The translations under genes were made by a program, and so were the position numbers. From Bacteroidota bacterium (GTDB lineage: Bacteria; Bacteroidota; Bacteroidia; Chitinophagales; Chitinophagaceae), in assembly GCA_016868455.1 (NCBI GenBank), contig VGGV01000009.1, positions 1-64,000 of the forward strand: a stretch of DNA of 64,000 bases, in the 5' to 3' direction. Below, piece after piece: positions 1 through 8,866 of the stretch; the stretch's first letter is position 1; every line of letters begins with the position of its first letter. The notes below the pieces were generated by a model. That model had not been told where the DNA came from. It saw nothing but the letters and a program-made list of their open reading frames with translations, and did no database searches.

Positions 1-39
1 ATATGAACACAGTAGGTCAACATGGGACGGAAGATGTAA

Positions 40-500
40 TCAGGAAATATGTGGAAAGTCAAGGTAGGGTAAACGAATATGAAAAGGTATATTCAAAACA
101 GTTGAGACTGTTCTAAGATACCCAGAGAGCTTGCCCCTGGGAGCTTCATTAGCATCCATAAAAATAGGTTTGGCGTATCCGGCCGCATCTTCTGCCGCAC
201 GGTTAATCTGGAGTATGGCTCTATCCACCATCTTGCCCATACCAAGGTCACGCAGGGTATTTTCAATTTTCTTAGCATCCGGCGGCATCAGTATTTTATA
301 AAATGCATCCTTAAAGAAGCCATCTTCTTTATTAAGCTGCAACACGGCTTTTACCAGCCCCTGGCCAAGGGCTTCTTTAATGCCTTCACCCGCTTCTGTC
401 TCTGTAACACCGTTTCCCGTTGCACCCGGCAACTGTGACAAAACATCACAGCCACTAAAAACAAGGCTGCTAAAGCCCAGGGAAATCAATAGTTTTTCAT
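40..500 (-). pseudogene. DUF4197 lipoprotein, frameshifted and truncated
   Basis: The frame matches the DUF4197 family in its conserved middle: an EALGQGL-like helix, a DGF segment, a short-chain P-D-A-K region, the LGMGK turn and an N-R-A-A-E stretch followed by AKPIFMDA. The ATG at 500 reads only four codons (ATGAAAAACTATTGA). Adding one A to the A5 run at 493-497 would give MKKLL joined to a lipoprotein signal with a lipobox ending FSGC, so the start is frameshifted. After AKPIFMDA the family similarity stops, about half way through the normal length of roughly 220 residues, and the frame ends at 40. The frame visible without correction uses TTG at 489. The function of the family is unknown. 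I infer a decayed gene; a one-base assembly error explains the start but not the missing C-terminus. Confidence 0.65.
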
Positions 501-882
501 GAAATGGGTTTTATTAATCAAAAGGTTAACAACTGCAACTTACGGGTTTCGGTCCAATGATGTTCGGGCCCGGGGCAGGGTTGCTCCAAAATCAGGTAGT
601 TTTACAATTAGGTTGGCCAAGGCTGCTTTTAGTATGAAAGGCAAGGCAATTCAATCCTTTCGCCCGGTGGAGCCGGTTTATCCGTTCTTTATAATTATTT
701 GCTCATCCCCCCTTATCCGTTAATTTTGCGCTGGTTTTGAAAAAGTCATTATCTTAACCCTGATTTTCGGGCCGGTTTTCTGTACAGCCCGGATGTGAAC
801 GTCAGCAAACATAACTGAAATCCCTTTTTAAAGGGCGCCACTGCCGAAAAGCGATAAGAGTAGGCAAACCAAAATAACTGAT
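501..882. other. gene-free interval with promoter-like site
   Basis: No convincing gene is present. A 74-codon open frame on the plus strand (499-723) has no recognisable family, is basic and low in structure, and is treated as chance. The only signal seen is the promoter-like pair at 698-728 described separately. Confidence 0.5.
698..728 (+). promoter_or_regulatory. Bacteroidota-type promoter for the 883 gene
   Basis: TTTG at 698-701 is followed after 19 bases by TAATTTTG at 721-728, matching the -33 TTTG / -7 TAnnTTTG consensus. It would give a leader of about 150 bases before the beta-barrel gene at 883. Confidence 0.45.
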
Positions 883-1560
883 ATGAAAAAAGCATTGTTT
901 CTTTTCATTACAGCCGCTTGTTTACTGCAAATCAGCAGTTTTGCACAAAAAGCTCAGGTAGGACTTACCGGCGGCGTATCCGTTACCAATGTGTATGGAA
1001 GTTTGAATAACCTGGATACCCGTGGCGAAGCCAGGGCCGGTTATACAGTAGGGCTGATAGTGGATGCCCCTATCGGAAAATCCAATTTCAGTTTTCAACC
1101 GGGTATTCATTACGTTCAAAAAGGCAAGTTTACCTTAAAAAATGAAGCAGTCAGGGAAGCTGATGCCCTTCGCTATGCTGATCTTTTACTGAATTTTCTA
1201 TTGCATGCAGGAAACAGACAGGGAACCCACCTGGTGTTTGGCCTGGGCCCCCAACTGGGATTTAATCTGCCCTCCAAAAAAATAAAAGTGGAAGATGGCG
1301 ATCGCAGTGAATTAAGAAGCATTTCTTTTGGGAATACGGCTGCCAATGATTACCGGGGTATTGACTGGGGCGCCAACGGTGTAGTTGGTGTTATTATTAA
1401 AAAATGTGTTGGTTTCTCCGTTAATTATACTTTCGGCATCCGCAACCTGGTTCCCGAAGAACTGATAGAAGGAGATGATCTTCTCCGCAATGGCGCCCTG
1501 GGTTTCAGGCTCACTTATTTCTTCCCGAACACTCCTAAAGAAAAGAAGAACAAAAAATAA
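883..1560 (+). CDS. outer-membrane beta-barrel (PorT-like) protein
   Basis: A 225-residue protein with a clear Sec signal peptide (MKKALFLFITAACLLQISSFAQ). The mature part is made of alternating strands with glycine and aromatic residues, and ends in a run of lysines after the last strand (LTYFFPNTPKEKK). This fits the outer membrane protein beta-barrel domain (OMP_b-brl_2 / PorT-like) common in Bacteroidota. The internal segment QVGLTGGVSVTNVYG is the usual first strand after cleavage. It stands alone between a promoter-like site and a strong terminator, so it is likely monocistronic. No ligand or partner can be named from sequence. Confidence 0.75.
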   Translation: MKKALFLFITAACLLQISSFAQKAQVGLTGGVSVTNVYGSLNNLDTRGEARAGYTVGLIVDAPIGKSNFSFQPGIHYVQKGKFTLKNEAVREADALRYADLLLNFLLHAGNRQGTHLVFGLGPQLGFNLPSKKIKVEDGDRSELRSISFGNTAANDYRGIDWGANGVVGVIIKKCVGFSVNYTFGIRNLVPEELIEGDDLLRNGALGFRLTYFFPNTPKEKKNKK

Positions 1561-1596
1561 TGCCCTGCTTCAGACAAAAATTTATTGCAGCATATC

Positions 1597-1620
1597 AAAA
1601 AGCCCCGGCCGGGGCTTTTT
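1597..1620. terminator. intrinsic terminator after the 883 gene
   Basis: A perfect GC-rich hairpin, AGCCCCGG facing CCGGGGCT, flanked by A5 on the left and T5 on the right, lies 37 bases after the stop codon at 1560. The flanks let it work in both directions. Confidence 0.85.
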
Positions 1621-1651
1621 GATTGCATACTGCTTTGCTCCCGTACCTTTG
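1618..1651 (+). promoter_or_regulatory. lysS promoter
   Basis: TTTG at 1618-1621 (the T-run of the preceding terminator) is followed after 22 bases by TACCTTTG at 1644-1651. The same TACCTTTGCC box occurs at the typA promoter. Transcription would start around 1657, inside the repeat hairpin at 1651-1684. Confidence 0.45.
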
Positions 1652-1684
1652 CCCTCCTTTGCAAATGCTTCGGAGGGCAAGCTT
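1651..1684. repeat. palindromic element in the lysS leader
   Basis: GCCCTCC at 1651-1657 is the inverse of GGAGGGC at 1672-1678. Read on the minus strand the right half is GCTTGCCCTCCGAA, which differs in one base from GCTTGCCCACCGAA at 31763-31776. It therefore looks like a copy of a dispersed element that also forms a hairpin at the start of the lysS transcript. Confidence 0.55.
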
Positions 1685-1733
1685 GCTTTACCGAACTTTG
1701 AACTGTTTTTTAAAACAACAGACTAAATTGCTC

Positions 1734-3278
1734 ATGAGCACAGCACATTTATCAGAACAGGAACTGCTTCGGCGTGAAAAACTGGCCGAGCTGATTATGA
1801 TGGGCATTGAACCCTACCCTGCCCCATTGTACCCGGTTAATACCGATTCAGTAAGCATAAAACAAAATTTTTCTGAACAAACCAAAGACCGGTTTGCGGA
1901 TGTATGCCTGGCCGGACGCATTATGAGTGTACGGGATATGGGTAAGGCCAATTTCGCTGTGATACAGGACAGCCGTGGCCGTATTCAGCTATATATAAAA
2001 AGAGATGATATATGCCCCGGCGAAGACAAGACGCTATATGATATCGTATGGAAAAAACTGCTGGATATCGGCGACATTATCGGGGTAAAAGGATATGTTT
2101 TTGTAACCAAAACGGGTGAAATTTCGGTGCATATAAAAGAGCTGACATTGCTCAGCAAGTCATTGCGTCCGCTCCCAATTGTAAAAGAGGCCGAAGGCCA
2201 GACATTTGATGCCGTAACCGACCCTGAATTTAAATACCGTCAGCGCTATGCCGACCTGATCATCAACCCGGCAGTGAAAGAAACGTTCATCAAAAGAACA
2301 AAGATGATCGACTCCATCCGTGAGTTTCTGAATGCACATGGTGCTTTGGAAGTGGAAACTCCTGTGCTGCAAAGCATCCCGGGCGGGGCGGCAGCAAGGC
2401 CTTTCATCACTCATCACAATGCACTGGATATTCCGCTGTATCTCCGCATTGCAAATGAACTGTATTTAAAAAGGCTGATTGTTGGGGGTTTTGACTGGGT
2501 ATATGAGTTCAGCCGCAACTTCCGCAACGAAGGGATGGACCGGACCCATAACCCCGAATTCACCATTCTGGAATTTTATACCGCTTACAGGGATTATTTC
2601 TGGATGATGGAAATTACCGAGCAACTGATTGAAAAAACAGCGCTGGATGTGTGCGGCACCACTGACGTTGTTGTTGGAGATCAAATCATCTCCTTCAAAG
2701 CCCCTTATAAACGCATCAGCATTTATGATGCAATACTGGAACATACCGGCACCGATGTAAGCCGGATGAATGAAGAGCAACTGCGTTCGGTTTGCAAACA
2801 ATTGCATATTCACACCGACAAAACAATGGGCACGGGTAAACTCATTGACGAAATCTTTAGTGAGAAATGTGAAAAGAATTATGTACAGCCCGTTTTCATC
2901 ATGGATTACCCGGTAGAAATGAGTCCGCTAACCAAGAAACACCGGAAGAAAAGAGGACTGGTGGAAAGATTTGAACTGATGATCAACGGCAAAGAAATCG
3001 CCAATGCGTATAGTGAGCTGAATGATCCTCTTGACCAGCGGGAACGGTTTGAAGAACAGGCCCGCCTCATGGAGCGGGGCGACCCTGAAGCCATGTTTAT
3101 TGATTATGATTTTCTGCGGGCACTGGAGTACGGCATGCCGCCCGCTTCGGGCATCGGTATTGGAATTGACAGACTTTGTATGCTGCTTACCAATAATGCC
3201 TCGATACAGGATGTGCTCCTGTTTCCGCAGATGCGGCCGGAGAACAGAGGTGAGGTTGCTGAAGGTAATAATGAATAA
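1734..3278 (+). CDS. lysS: lysine--tRNA ligase (class II)
   Basis: Charges tRNA-Lys with lysine in the cytoplasm. The 514-residue product has the N-terminal OB-fold anticodon-binding domain (about residues 65-165, with GRIMSVRDMGKANFAVIQD) followed by the class II catalytic core. Motif 2 is visible near residue 260 (RNFRNEGMDRTHNPEFT) and motif 3 near 470 (GIGIGIDRLCMLLT). The segment ETPVLQSIPGGAAARPF is typical of LysS. I chose the ATG at 1734 (MSTAHLSEQEL) because the 37 codons upstream in the same frame cross the promoter and repeat and do not resemble any LysS. Length is normal for the family. The gene is preceded by its own promoter and a leader hairpin. Confidence 0.97.
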   Translation: MSTAHLSEQELLRREKLAELIMMGIEPYPAPLYPVNTDSVSIKQNFSEQTKDRFADVCLAGRIMSVRDMGKANFAVIQDSRGRIQLYIKRDDICPGEDKTLYDIVWKKLLDIGDIIGVKGYVFVTKTGEISVHIKELTLLSKSLRPLPIVKEAEGQTFDAVTDPEFKYRQRYADLIINPAVKETFIKRTKMIDSIREFLNAHGALEVETPVLQSIPGGAAARPFITHHNALDIPLYLRIANELYLKRLIVGGFDWVYEFSRNFRNEGMDRTHNPEFTILEFYTAYRDYFWMMEITEQLIEKTALDVCGTTDVVVGDQIISFKAPYKRISIYDAILEHTGTDVSRMNEEQLRSVCKQLHIHTDKTMGTGKLIDEIFSEKCEKNYVQPVFIMDYPVEMSPLTKKHRKKRGLVERFELMINGKEIANAYSELNDPLDQRERFEEQARLMERGDPEAMFIDYDFLRALEYGMPPASGIGIGIDRLCMLLTNNASIQDVLLFPQMRPENRGEVAEGNNE

Positions 3279-3308
3279 AGTGCCTTACAACCGATTCTGT
3301 TACAGCCC

Positions 3309-3868
3309 CTATCGTTCCACAAGTATATTGAATCCGAGGGTTTTGAATTTATCAGCGTCAAGTCCATGCTTATAAAAAAGGCCAACAGTTGTGCGCCAGT
3401 TGGAGCGAAAACGAATACCTAATCTTCCTATAGGGCCATAAGTGTTTATTGATTCTGTTTCACCATCAACTCTGTATCCTGTATACATATATCCAAATCC
3501 GCCACCGATGTACCCCCAAATTTTTTTTCATTCTCCGGAGTTGACATATTGCCCATGTTGTAATCAAAAGCAACAGGTGCATCTGCTCCCCATGCAATGC
3601 CGGTTGCATTACCAGCACTGGTCAAAAACCCGACTCCAGCACCCATCGGGAATCCCACAGTTAGCGAAGAGTTATCCCCGTTGGTAAGAATGAAACGGGG
3701 TGTGTAAGAAAAATGAGTCACCGCCATCACAAAATCATACTGCTCAGAAGGTGTATTAATATCGGCGGTTAGTAGCGAAATATTTGAGCCCAGTCCGTAC
3801 ATATACTTTTGGGCATTGCTCTCATCACCGATGTTAAAAAGAAACAGGATAATTAGTAGCTTTTTCAT
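3309..3868 (-). pseudogene. beta-barrel protein, frameshifted at an A8 run
   Basis: The frame from 3868 codes for a signal peptide (MKKLLIILFLFNIGDESNAQ) and an outer-membrane beta-barrel-like protein, but stops at 3446 with an uncharacteristic tail. The other frame continues the barrel: WGYIGGGFGYMYTGYRVDGE and on to LGFNILVER, stopping at 3309-3311. The switch falls on the T8 run at 3521-3528 (A8 in the gene). One extra A restores a continuous protein of about 186 residues ending in a typical terminal strand. A single-base assembly error at the homopolymer is as likely as a real mutation. No specific function is recognised. Confidence 0.7.
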
Positions 3869-3930
3869 ATTTATTGTTTAACCGGTAATCAGCATTTATT
3901 AATTTAACTTTGAAATCTAAAGAAAATCAC

Positions 3931-4749
3931 TTACACAAACAAATCCGTGTAGAGTTTGGCCCCGGGAACCACGGAGTATTTTTCCAAATCGCTGATGCCT
4001 TCTTTTGCCAGCACCTGTTCATCAATAAACAGGTTGCCGGTGCATTCGGTTGACGGCTGTCTTAAAATATAATAAGCAGCGTCAGCCAGTATTTCCGGTG
4101 TACGGCTCATATTGGCCAGCATGGCCCCGCCCAGCAGGTTTCTTACTGCAGCCGTGTCAATGGTAGTTTTGGGCCAGAGTGCATTGGCAGCTATTTTATC
4201 TTTCTTAAATTCAGCCGCCCAGCCAATGGTCATCATGCTCATATTATACTTGGTAAGCGTATAGGCCACATGCTTTTCAAACCATTTTAAGTCAAGGTTA
4301 ATGGGAGGCGACAATGTAAGGATATGCGGGTTGGATGACTTTTTAAGATACGGGATGCAGGCTTTTGTTACCAAAAAAGTTCCCCGCACATTGATGCTGT
4401 GCATCAGATCGAACCGTTTGGCTTCGGTTTGTTCCGTAGTGGTTAAGGATATGGCCGAAGCATTGTTCACCAGTATATCAATGCCGGCGAATGTTTCAAC
4501 CGCTTTATTCACCGCATTCTGTATCTGGTCTTCAAACCGGATATCGCATTGCATTGCCAGTGCTTTACCACCTGCTTCTTCTATTTCAGCCGCAGCAGAA
4601 AAAATAGTGCCGCCCAGTTTGGGGTTTTCTTCCACACTTTTGGCAGCTATTACAATATTGGCTCCTTCAGCAGCGAGGCGAAGCGCAATGGCTTTCCCTA
4701 TTCCACGGGTGGCGCCTGTTATCAGCGCTGTTTTACCGGCAAAAGACAT
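3931..4749 (-). CDS. short-chain dehydrogenase (HSDL2-like)
   Basis: NAD(P)-dependent oxidoreductase of the short-chain dehydrogenase/reductase superfamily, 272 residues. The cofactor motif TGATRGIG is at residues 11-18, NNAS at 95-98, a serine at 147 and the catalytic Y163-x3-K167 (YTLTK). The loop KSVEENPKLGGTIF and the tail resemble hydroxysteroid-dehydrogenase-like protein 2, a group linked to fatty-acid or lipid metabolism, but the substrate cannot be read from sequence. The start MSFAGKTALITG is standard for the fold. The gene stands alone on this strand. Confidence 0.85.
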   Translation of the reverse strand: MSFAGKTALITGATRGIGKAIALRLAAEGANIVIAAKSVEENPKLGGTIFSAAAEIEEAGGKALAMQCDIRFEDQIQNAVNKAVETFAGIDILVNNASAISLTTTEQTEAKRFDLMHSINVRGTFLVTKACIPYLKKSSNPHILTLSPPINLDLKWFEKHVAYTLTKYNMSMMTIGWAAEFKKDKIAANALWPKTTIDTAAVRNLLGGAMLANMSRTPEILADAAYYILRQPSTECTGNLFIDEQVLAKEGISDLEKYSVVPGAKLYTDLFV

Positions 4750-5034
4750 ATTACTGATTTTGCGCTGAAGATATTAATTGATTCGTTGATGTACGGTTTT
4801 CTTTTAGTAATACTACGGCCATACCGTAAATCAGCAGGGCTGTGTGCGTCAGGTTTGGCACAGTGGCAGGCTATTTGATTTTTTAGCGAAGACCCGTTAT
4901 TGAATCCAATATCCTGCTGACCAGTCACCTGATGGTTATCGGGGTGATCAGGCTCTTAAAAACCAACTACTACATGAGGTAAAGGAAACCGTCCGTATGA
5001 AAACATGGCAAAAGGCCCTGTCCCCATGTAATTG
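4750..5034. other. gene-free interval
   Basis: No frame here resembles a protein; a 68-codon minus-strand frame (4722-4928) overlaps the dehydrogenase start and has no family features. The interval ends at a strong hairpin with a T-run facing the plus strand, although no plus-strand gene lies upstream of it. Confidence 0.4.
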
Positions 5035-5066
5035 AAACCTTTCCGCAATATGCGGAAAGGTTTTTT
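5035..5066. terminator. intrinsic terminator, 13-bp perfect stem
   Basis: AAACCTTTCCGCA (5035-5047) is exactly complementary to TGCGGAAAGGTTT (5051-5063) with a three-base loop. A T6 run (5061-5066) follows on the plus strand; on the minus strand the hairpin begins at the stop codon of the aldo/keto reductase, but its downstream T-run is short. Confidence 0.75.
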
Positions 5067-6054
5067 AATATTCGGGCAAAACAGGTTTTGTCTGCATAAT
5101 TGATTCAATACGCCCCGCCACTTCGTCTGAAAGTTTTAAAACAGCTTCTGTTGCCTTAAGGTTTTGCAGCAACTGCTCTTTTTGGGTAGCGCCAAGTATT
5201 GCAGTAGTTACATCCGGGTTTTTTATGCACCAGGCAATGCTGAGTTCGGCCAGGGATATACCCAGTTCTTTTGCCAGCGCCGCCAGTTTCTTTACTTTGC
5301 CCAGCATTTCCTCTTTCATCCACCGGTCTTTCAGCCAGTCAAACCCGCTGAGGCCAAAGCGGCTTCCTTCAGGAATGCCATCATTGTATTTTCCGCTAAG
5401 CAAACCGGAAGCAAGAGGGCTCCAGATGGTGGTACCCATACCAACAGTTCTGAATATCATCAGGTATTCATTCTCCATTTTGTTTCTTTCAAAAAGGTTG
5501 TATTGGGGTTGCTCCACGGCAGGCCCTATGAGGCCATACTGGAGCGCCACCCTGTGAGCTTCCATAATTTCCACCCCGCTCCATTCACTGGTTCCCCAGT
5601 AAAGTGTTTTTCCCTGCTGAATAAGGTTATGCATTGTCCACACGGTTTCTTCTATGGGTGTGCCTTTGTCAGGCCGGTGGCAGAAATACAGGTCCAGGTA
5701 ATCAAGCTGCAGACGCTGTAATGCTTCATTACATGCTTCCACCAGGTGTTTGCGGCTAAGCCCTGTTTGGTTCGGTTTATTTTGTTTTCCCCTCCACCCC
5801 CAGAATGCTTTGGACGAAATGGTGTACGAAGTACGGTCCCAGTTTTTTCTTTTCAGCACCCGACCCATCATTTTTTCACTTTCACTGAGGGCATATGCTT
5901 CAGCGTTATCAAAAAAATTAACCCCATGATCATACGCAATGCCCATCAGTTCATCGGCTTTGCTGTCGTCAATTTGCTTATGAAAACTGACCCAGCTGCC
6001 AAATGAAAGTATGCTCAGCTGCAATCCTGTTTTTCCCATGCGTCGGTATTCCAT
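5065..6054 (-). CDS. aldo/keto reductase
   Basis: NADPH-dependent carbonyl reductase of the AKR superfamily, 329 residues, closest in layout to the potassium-channel beta-subunit / YghZ group (long loop, GWRGK insert, R-K-H-L-V-E-A). The catalytic tetrad is visible: D49, Y54, K82 and H126 (DLYFCHRPD). The cofactor-binding C-terminus has the usual ATQKEQLLQNL helix. The gene lies alone, with a terminator at its stop codon and 104 bases from lptC upstream. The physiological substrate is unknown. Confidence 0.9.
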   Translation of the reverse strand: MEYRRMGKTGLQLSILSFGSWVSFHKQIDDSKADELMGIAYDHGVNFFDNAEAYALSESEKMMGRVLKRKNWDRTSYTISSKAFWGWRGKQNKPNQTGLSRKHLVEACNEALQRLQLDYLDLYFCHRPDKGTPIEETVWTMHNLIQQGKTLYWGTSEWSGVEIMEAHRVALQYGLIGPAVEQPQYNLFERNKMENEYLMIFRTVGMGTTIWSPLASGLLSGKYNDGIPEGSRFGLSGFDWLKDRWMKEEMLGKVKKLAALAKELGISLAELSIAWCIKNPDVTTAILGATQKEQLLQNLKATEAVLKLSDEVAGRIESIMQTKPVLPEY

Positions 6055-6158
6055 TTTTAGTTAATCGTTTTTAGTTTGAAGTGTATGATTATGAGAACCC
6101 TTTTCATTTTCTAAAGTATTAAAGGTAGGAAGAGCCTTTTAGTTTTAAGTGTAAGACT

Positions 6159-6734
6159 CTATTTTGGGAACCCGCTTTCTGAAACCTGTACGGTACCGGT
6201 AGGCTGGTTGAAGATAACGCTGCTGAGGTCCTGTGTGGCGGTTAGTCCCTTTCCGCCATGTATGTTTTTTCCCACACCGTGGTAAATGGCATATTTGTCT
6301 GTATAAAACATTTTGCTGTTCTGGTCCCACCACAGGTCGGGGCTTTTCAATGTATCGCCTTTCACCGTTATTACCGTTACACTGTCCCGCAGGTATACCT
6401 TGTTCAGGCTTTCAAAGTATTTGCCATAGCGGCTGTCAAGTCTTGATTCCACCCGGGCGCTGTCATCAAAAAAATCAACATGCAGGGTTTTCGGGAATTC
6501 CACATAAATGGTATCGGCATATACCCGCAGCATCAGCGGCGCCTTCAGCCGGGCCTTCATCACCCCGTTCTGGCTAAAGTAGCTGTCAATATCCACCGCT
6601 TCCTCCTGCATAATTATTTTTTCAGTCCAGTCCTTCACCTTCTGGGCATCATTCTCGCAGGCATAAAGAAAACAGCAGCCGGTAATAACAGCTGCTGCAT
6701 AAAATTTTTTGATATGCCGGAATGCGTTAATCAT
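6159..6734 (-). CDS. lptC: LPS export protein LptC
   Basis: LptC is the bitopic inner-membrane/periplasmic link that receives lipopolysaccharide from the LptBFG transporter and hands it to LptA. The 191-residue product has an N-terminal hydrophobic segment with a lipobox-like LYAC (C26) and then the repeating beta-jellyroll pattern of the family (D-x-Y-F-S-x-x-G, short strands ending in E or K, SPDLWWDQNSKMFYTDK). It overlaps the upstream barrel gene by 8 bases and is the last gene of the minus operon. The coaX / OMP / lptC order is usual in Bacteroidota. Confidence 0.85.
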   Translation of the reverse strand: MINAFRHIKKFYAAAVITGCCFLYACENDAQKVKDWTEKIIMQEEAVDIDSYFSQNGVMKARLKAPLMLRVYADTIYVEFPKTLHVDFFDDSARVESRLDSRYGKYFESLNKVYLRDSVTVITVKGDTLKSPDLWWDQNSKMFYTDKYAIYHGVGKNIHGGKGLTATQDLSSVIFNQPTGTVQVSESGFPK

Positions 6735-8154
6735 ACTTTCTTTTAATAAACCATATATCGCTCAGCGAAAATCCAGCCGACAGCCTGAAAAGGTTTTCCT
6801 TCAGCAAATTATCATTATTTCCCCTTTTGATATACTCAAATGCCAGGTTGATGACCGTCGTCTGGTTGGGAGCGTTTCTTACATATTTTAATGGAAGGCC
6901 CAAACCCATGGATACTCCAAATTGAGGAAGCTTTTGTCTTATGTTGACATAATCGGGGCCAAAGAAAAATCCCCAGCGATACTCAACGTTTTTAAAGTAG
7001 TTCTGACCGGGTACGGGGTTAACCTGTGCCCCGATCCGTACTTCCCATTTATTCCTTAATGAATCGGCCTGGCCATAAACCCGGTACTTCTCCCAATTTT
7101 GGTACGCAAAATCAATTCCAACAAGCCAACCGCCTTTTCGTTTGGCATAGTCAGGGTATTGCTGCACTAAAAACCCCGCAGTAATGGAAGCAGGCATCAC
7201 TACTTTACCCTTGATATCCTTTATGTCGGATACACTGTCCAGCCTGAGATCACCAAGTGTCAGGTCGTAAACAAATGTTTCCCTTATCCTGTCCTGTGTG
7301 GCATTCAGGGTTTGTTTCAGGCTACCGTAAACACCGGCTGAGAAAAACATATTTTCTTTCTTCAGCGGCTTTACATATAACAGCCCGCCGGCCAGGTAAA
7401 TATTATTATAGTTGGTTTTTGTTTCAAAATTGCCGCTGAAGTATTGTACTGTATCATTTCTGAATTCACGGCGGCTGCTGCTGTTTCGTTTGCCAAAATA
7501 ATAACCGGCATTAAACCCCACGCTGAGACTTTCCTCCAGTTTATTGGAAGATGTTTTTTTAAAAATCTTGAATCCTGTTCCTGCAGTAGCGAGAGAGGAA
7601 CCGCCATCGCCATCGTAGAGGGTGGTTACGCTGTCAATGGGCAGGCCTGTAAGCGGGTCTTTCAGTCTTTCTGCACTAAAAATTTTGTAGCTCACCCTTG
7701 AAACCGGACGAAGTCCAAAACTGATACCCCAGTTTTTCTTCACCGGCACGCTTACCTGTACATAAGAAAACAGCAGGTTACCGGCTGTAAATTTGCGGGC
7801 AGGATTGGTTTCCCGCAATGTGCGGCTTTCCAGGTTAATGCCGATATCCAGCACAGCCCGGCCATTGGCCAGTTTTCGGCTCCTGGCTTCGGGGTTAGCT
7901 TCAAAAAAAGAATAAGAAGCAGGATTGGCAAAATTGATGGTCCGATAATCAATGTAGCCGGCAGAAATACCGCCCATGGCCCTTGTGTTGATATTGGTTG
8001 AAGGTGCCAGGTCGCCAATGCCATAGCGGGAATTAGGTGAATTATCCTGGGCAGCAAGAACCAAAAAAACAGCGGGAAACAACAACGCAAAAACCAGTAA
8101 TAGGCAGTGTAACGTCTTGATTTTCTTAAGGATTATTGACTTCACTAATTGCAT
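6727..8154 (-). CDS. outer-membrane beta-barrel protein of the coaX-lptC cluster
   Basis: A 475-residue protein with a hydrophobic signal segment (LHCLLLVFALLFPAVFLVLAAQ) followed by SRYGIGDL and RAMGGISAGYID, then many amphipathic strands ending in an aromatic/charged tail. The start of the mature protein resembles the FadL/PorV-type outer-membrane barrels found beside coaX and lptC in this phylum. It overlaps coaX by 29 bases and lptC by 8, so the three are translated from one mRNA. No transport substrate can be assigned. Confidence 0.75.
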   Translation of the reverse strand: MQLVKSIILKKIKTLHCLLLVFALLFPAVFLVLAAQDNSPNSRYGIGDLAPSTNINTRAMGGISAGYIDYRTINFANPASYSFFEANPEARSRKLANGRAVLDIGINLESRTLRETNPARKFTAGNLLFSYVQVSVPVKKNWGISFGLRPVSRVSYKIFSAERLKDPLTGLPIDSVTTLYDGDGGSSLATAGTGFKIFKKTSSNKLEESLSVGFNAGYYFGKRNSSSRREFRNDTVQYFSGNFETKTNYNNIYLAGGLLYVKPLKKENMFFSAGVYGSLKQTLNATQDRIRETFVYDLTLGDLRLDSVSDIKDIKGKVVMPASITAGFLVQQYPDYAKRKGGWLVGIDFAYQNWEKYRVYGQADSLRNKWEVRIGAQVNPVPGQNYFKNVEYRWGFFFGPDYVNIRQKLPQFGVSMGLGLPLKYVRNAPNQTTVINLAFEYIKRGNNDNLLKENLFRLSAGFSLSDIWFIKRKYD

Positions 8155-8854
8155 ACAGACCTTTAAAGATTAAATCGGGGTCTGCAAATATCTTGTTTTT
8201 GATGTGCGAAGCCAAATACACTATATCACCCCCGGTTAACAGGACGTTAAAGTTCCTGTACCGCTCCCGGTAAGCTTCAATAAAGCCATCAATCTCTTTG
8301 GCCATGCCCAGCACCACACCCGATGTGATATTGGTGGTTGTATCGTACCCAATCAGCGGCACATTACTGTCGGCCTTCACCAATGGCAGTTTGGCGGTAT
8401 AGTAGTTAAGAGACTTCAATCGCATTTCAAGCCCCGGCGAAATGCCGCCGCCTATAAACTCATGGTATTTGTTGATGAAGTTGTAAGTAACACAGGTGCC
8501 TAGGCCTATCATCAGGTTATTGCTGGTGGGATAGTAATGAACTGCTGCCGCAGACAGTGCCAGCCTGTCTGCGCCGATGGTTTCCGGTTTACCAACCGGT
8601 TTGGTAAAAGGTACTTTTGTATGATGGTTGAGTTTATGAAATTTTGTAGCTGATTGCAGCAGTTCTTCTATTGCCGGGTTATGGTCAATAACAGAGGATA
8701 GAATGGATTTAGCTGGGCTGAATTGTGCGATCAGCAGTTTGACGGTTTCTGTGGCATCATCGGGCAGGGTAATGGCTTCTTTCATTTCCGGGCCTTCAAA
8801 AACCGCTACTTTTTTGCGGGTATTGCCAAAATCGAAACAAAGGGTGTAAAGCAT
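8126..8854 (-). CDS. coaX: type III pantothenate kinase
   Basis: Phosphorylates pantothenate, the first step of coenzyme A synthesis, in the cytoplasm. The 242-residue protein belongs to the ASKHA fold: a phosphate-1 motif DFGNTRKK (residues 8-15), the pantothenate site with IGADRLAL (G94-A95-D96-R97), a second phosphate loop GLGTCVTYNF, and the C-terminal glycine turn LLTGGD. Length is normal. It sits 12 bases after the Lon-domain gene and overlaps the barrel gene, within a five-gene minus operon. Confidence 0.93.
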   Translation of the reverse strand: MLYTLCFDFGNTRKKVAVFEGPEMKEAITLPDDATETVKLLIAQFSPAKSILSSVIDHNPAIEELLQSATKFHKLNHHTKVPFTKPVGKPETIGADRLALSAAAVHYYPTSNNLMIGLGTCVTYNFINKYHEFIGGGISPGLEMRLKSLNYYTAKLPLVKADSNVPLIGYDTTTNITSGVVLGMAKEIDGFIEAYRERYRNFNVLLTGGDIVYLASHIKNKIFADPDLIFKGLYAISEVNNP

Positions 8855-8866
8855 GAATGTCGTTTG

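Noticed and set aside
499-723. 74-codon plus-strand frame after the DUF4197 remnant
   Set aside because: No family, no signal, no promoter at the right distance; it starts on the reverse of the broken DUF4197 start.
1623-1733. 37-codon N-terminal extension of lysS
   Set aside because: It crosses the promoter and a repeat and is not found in the LysS family; the ATG at 1734 is better.
4722-4928. 68-codon frame across the start of the short-chain dehydrogenase
   Set aside because: Overlaps the dehydrogenase in another frame and has no protein-like features.
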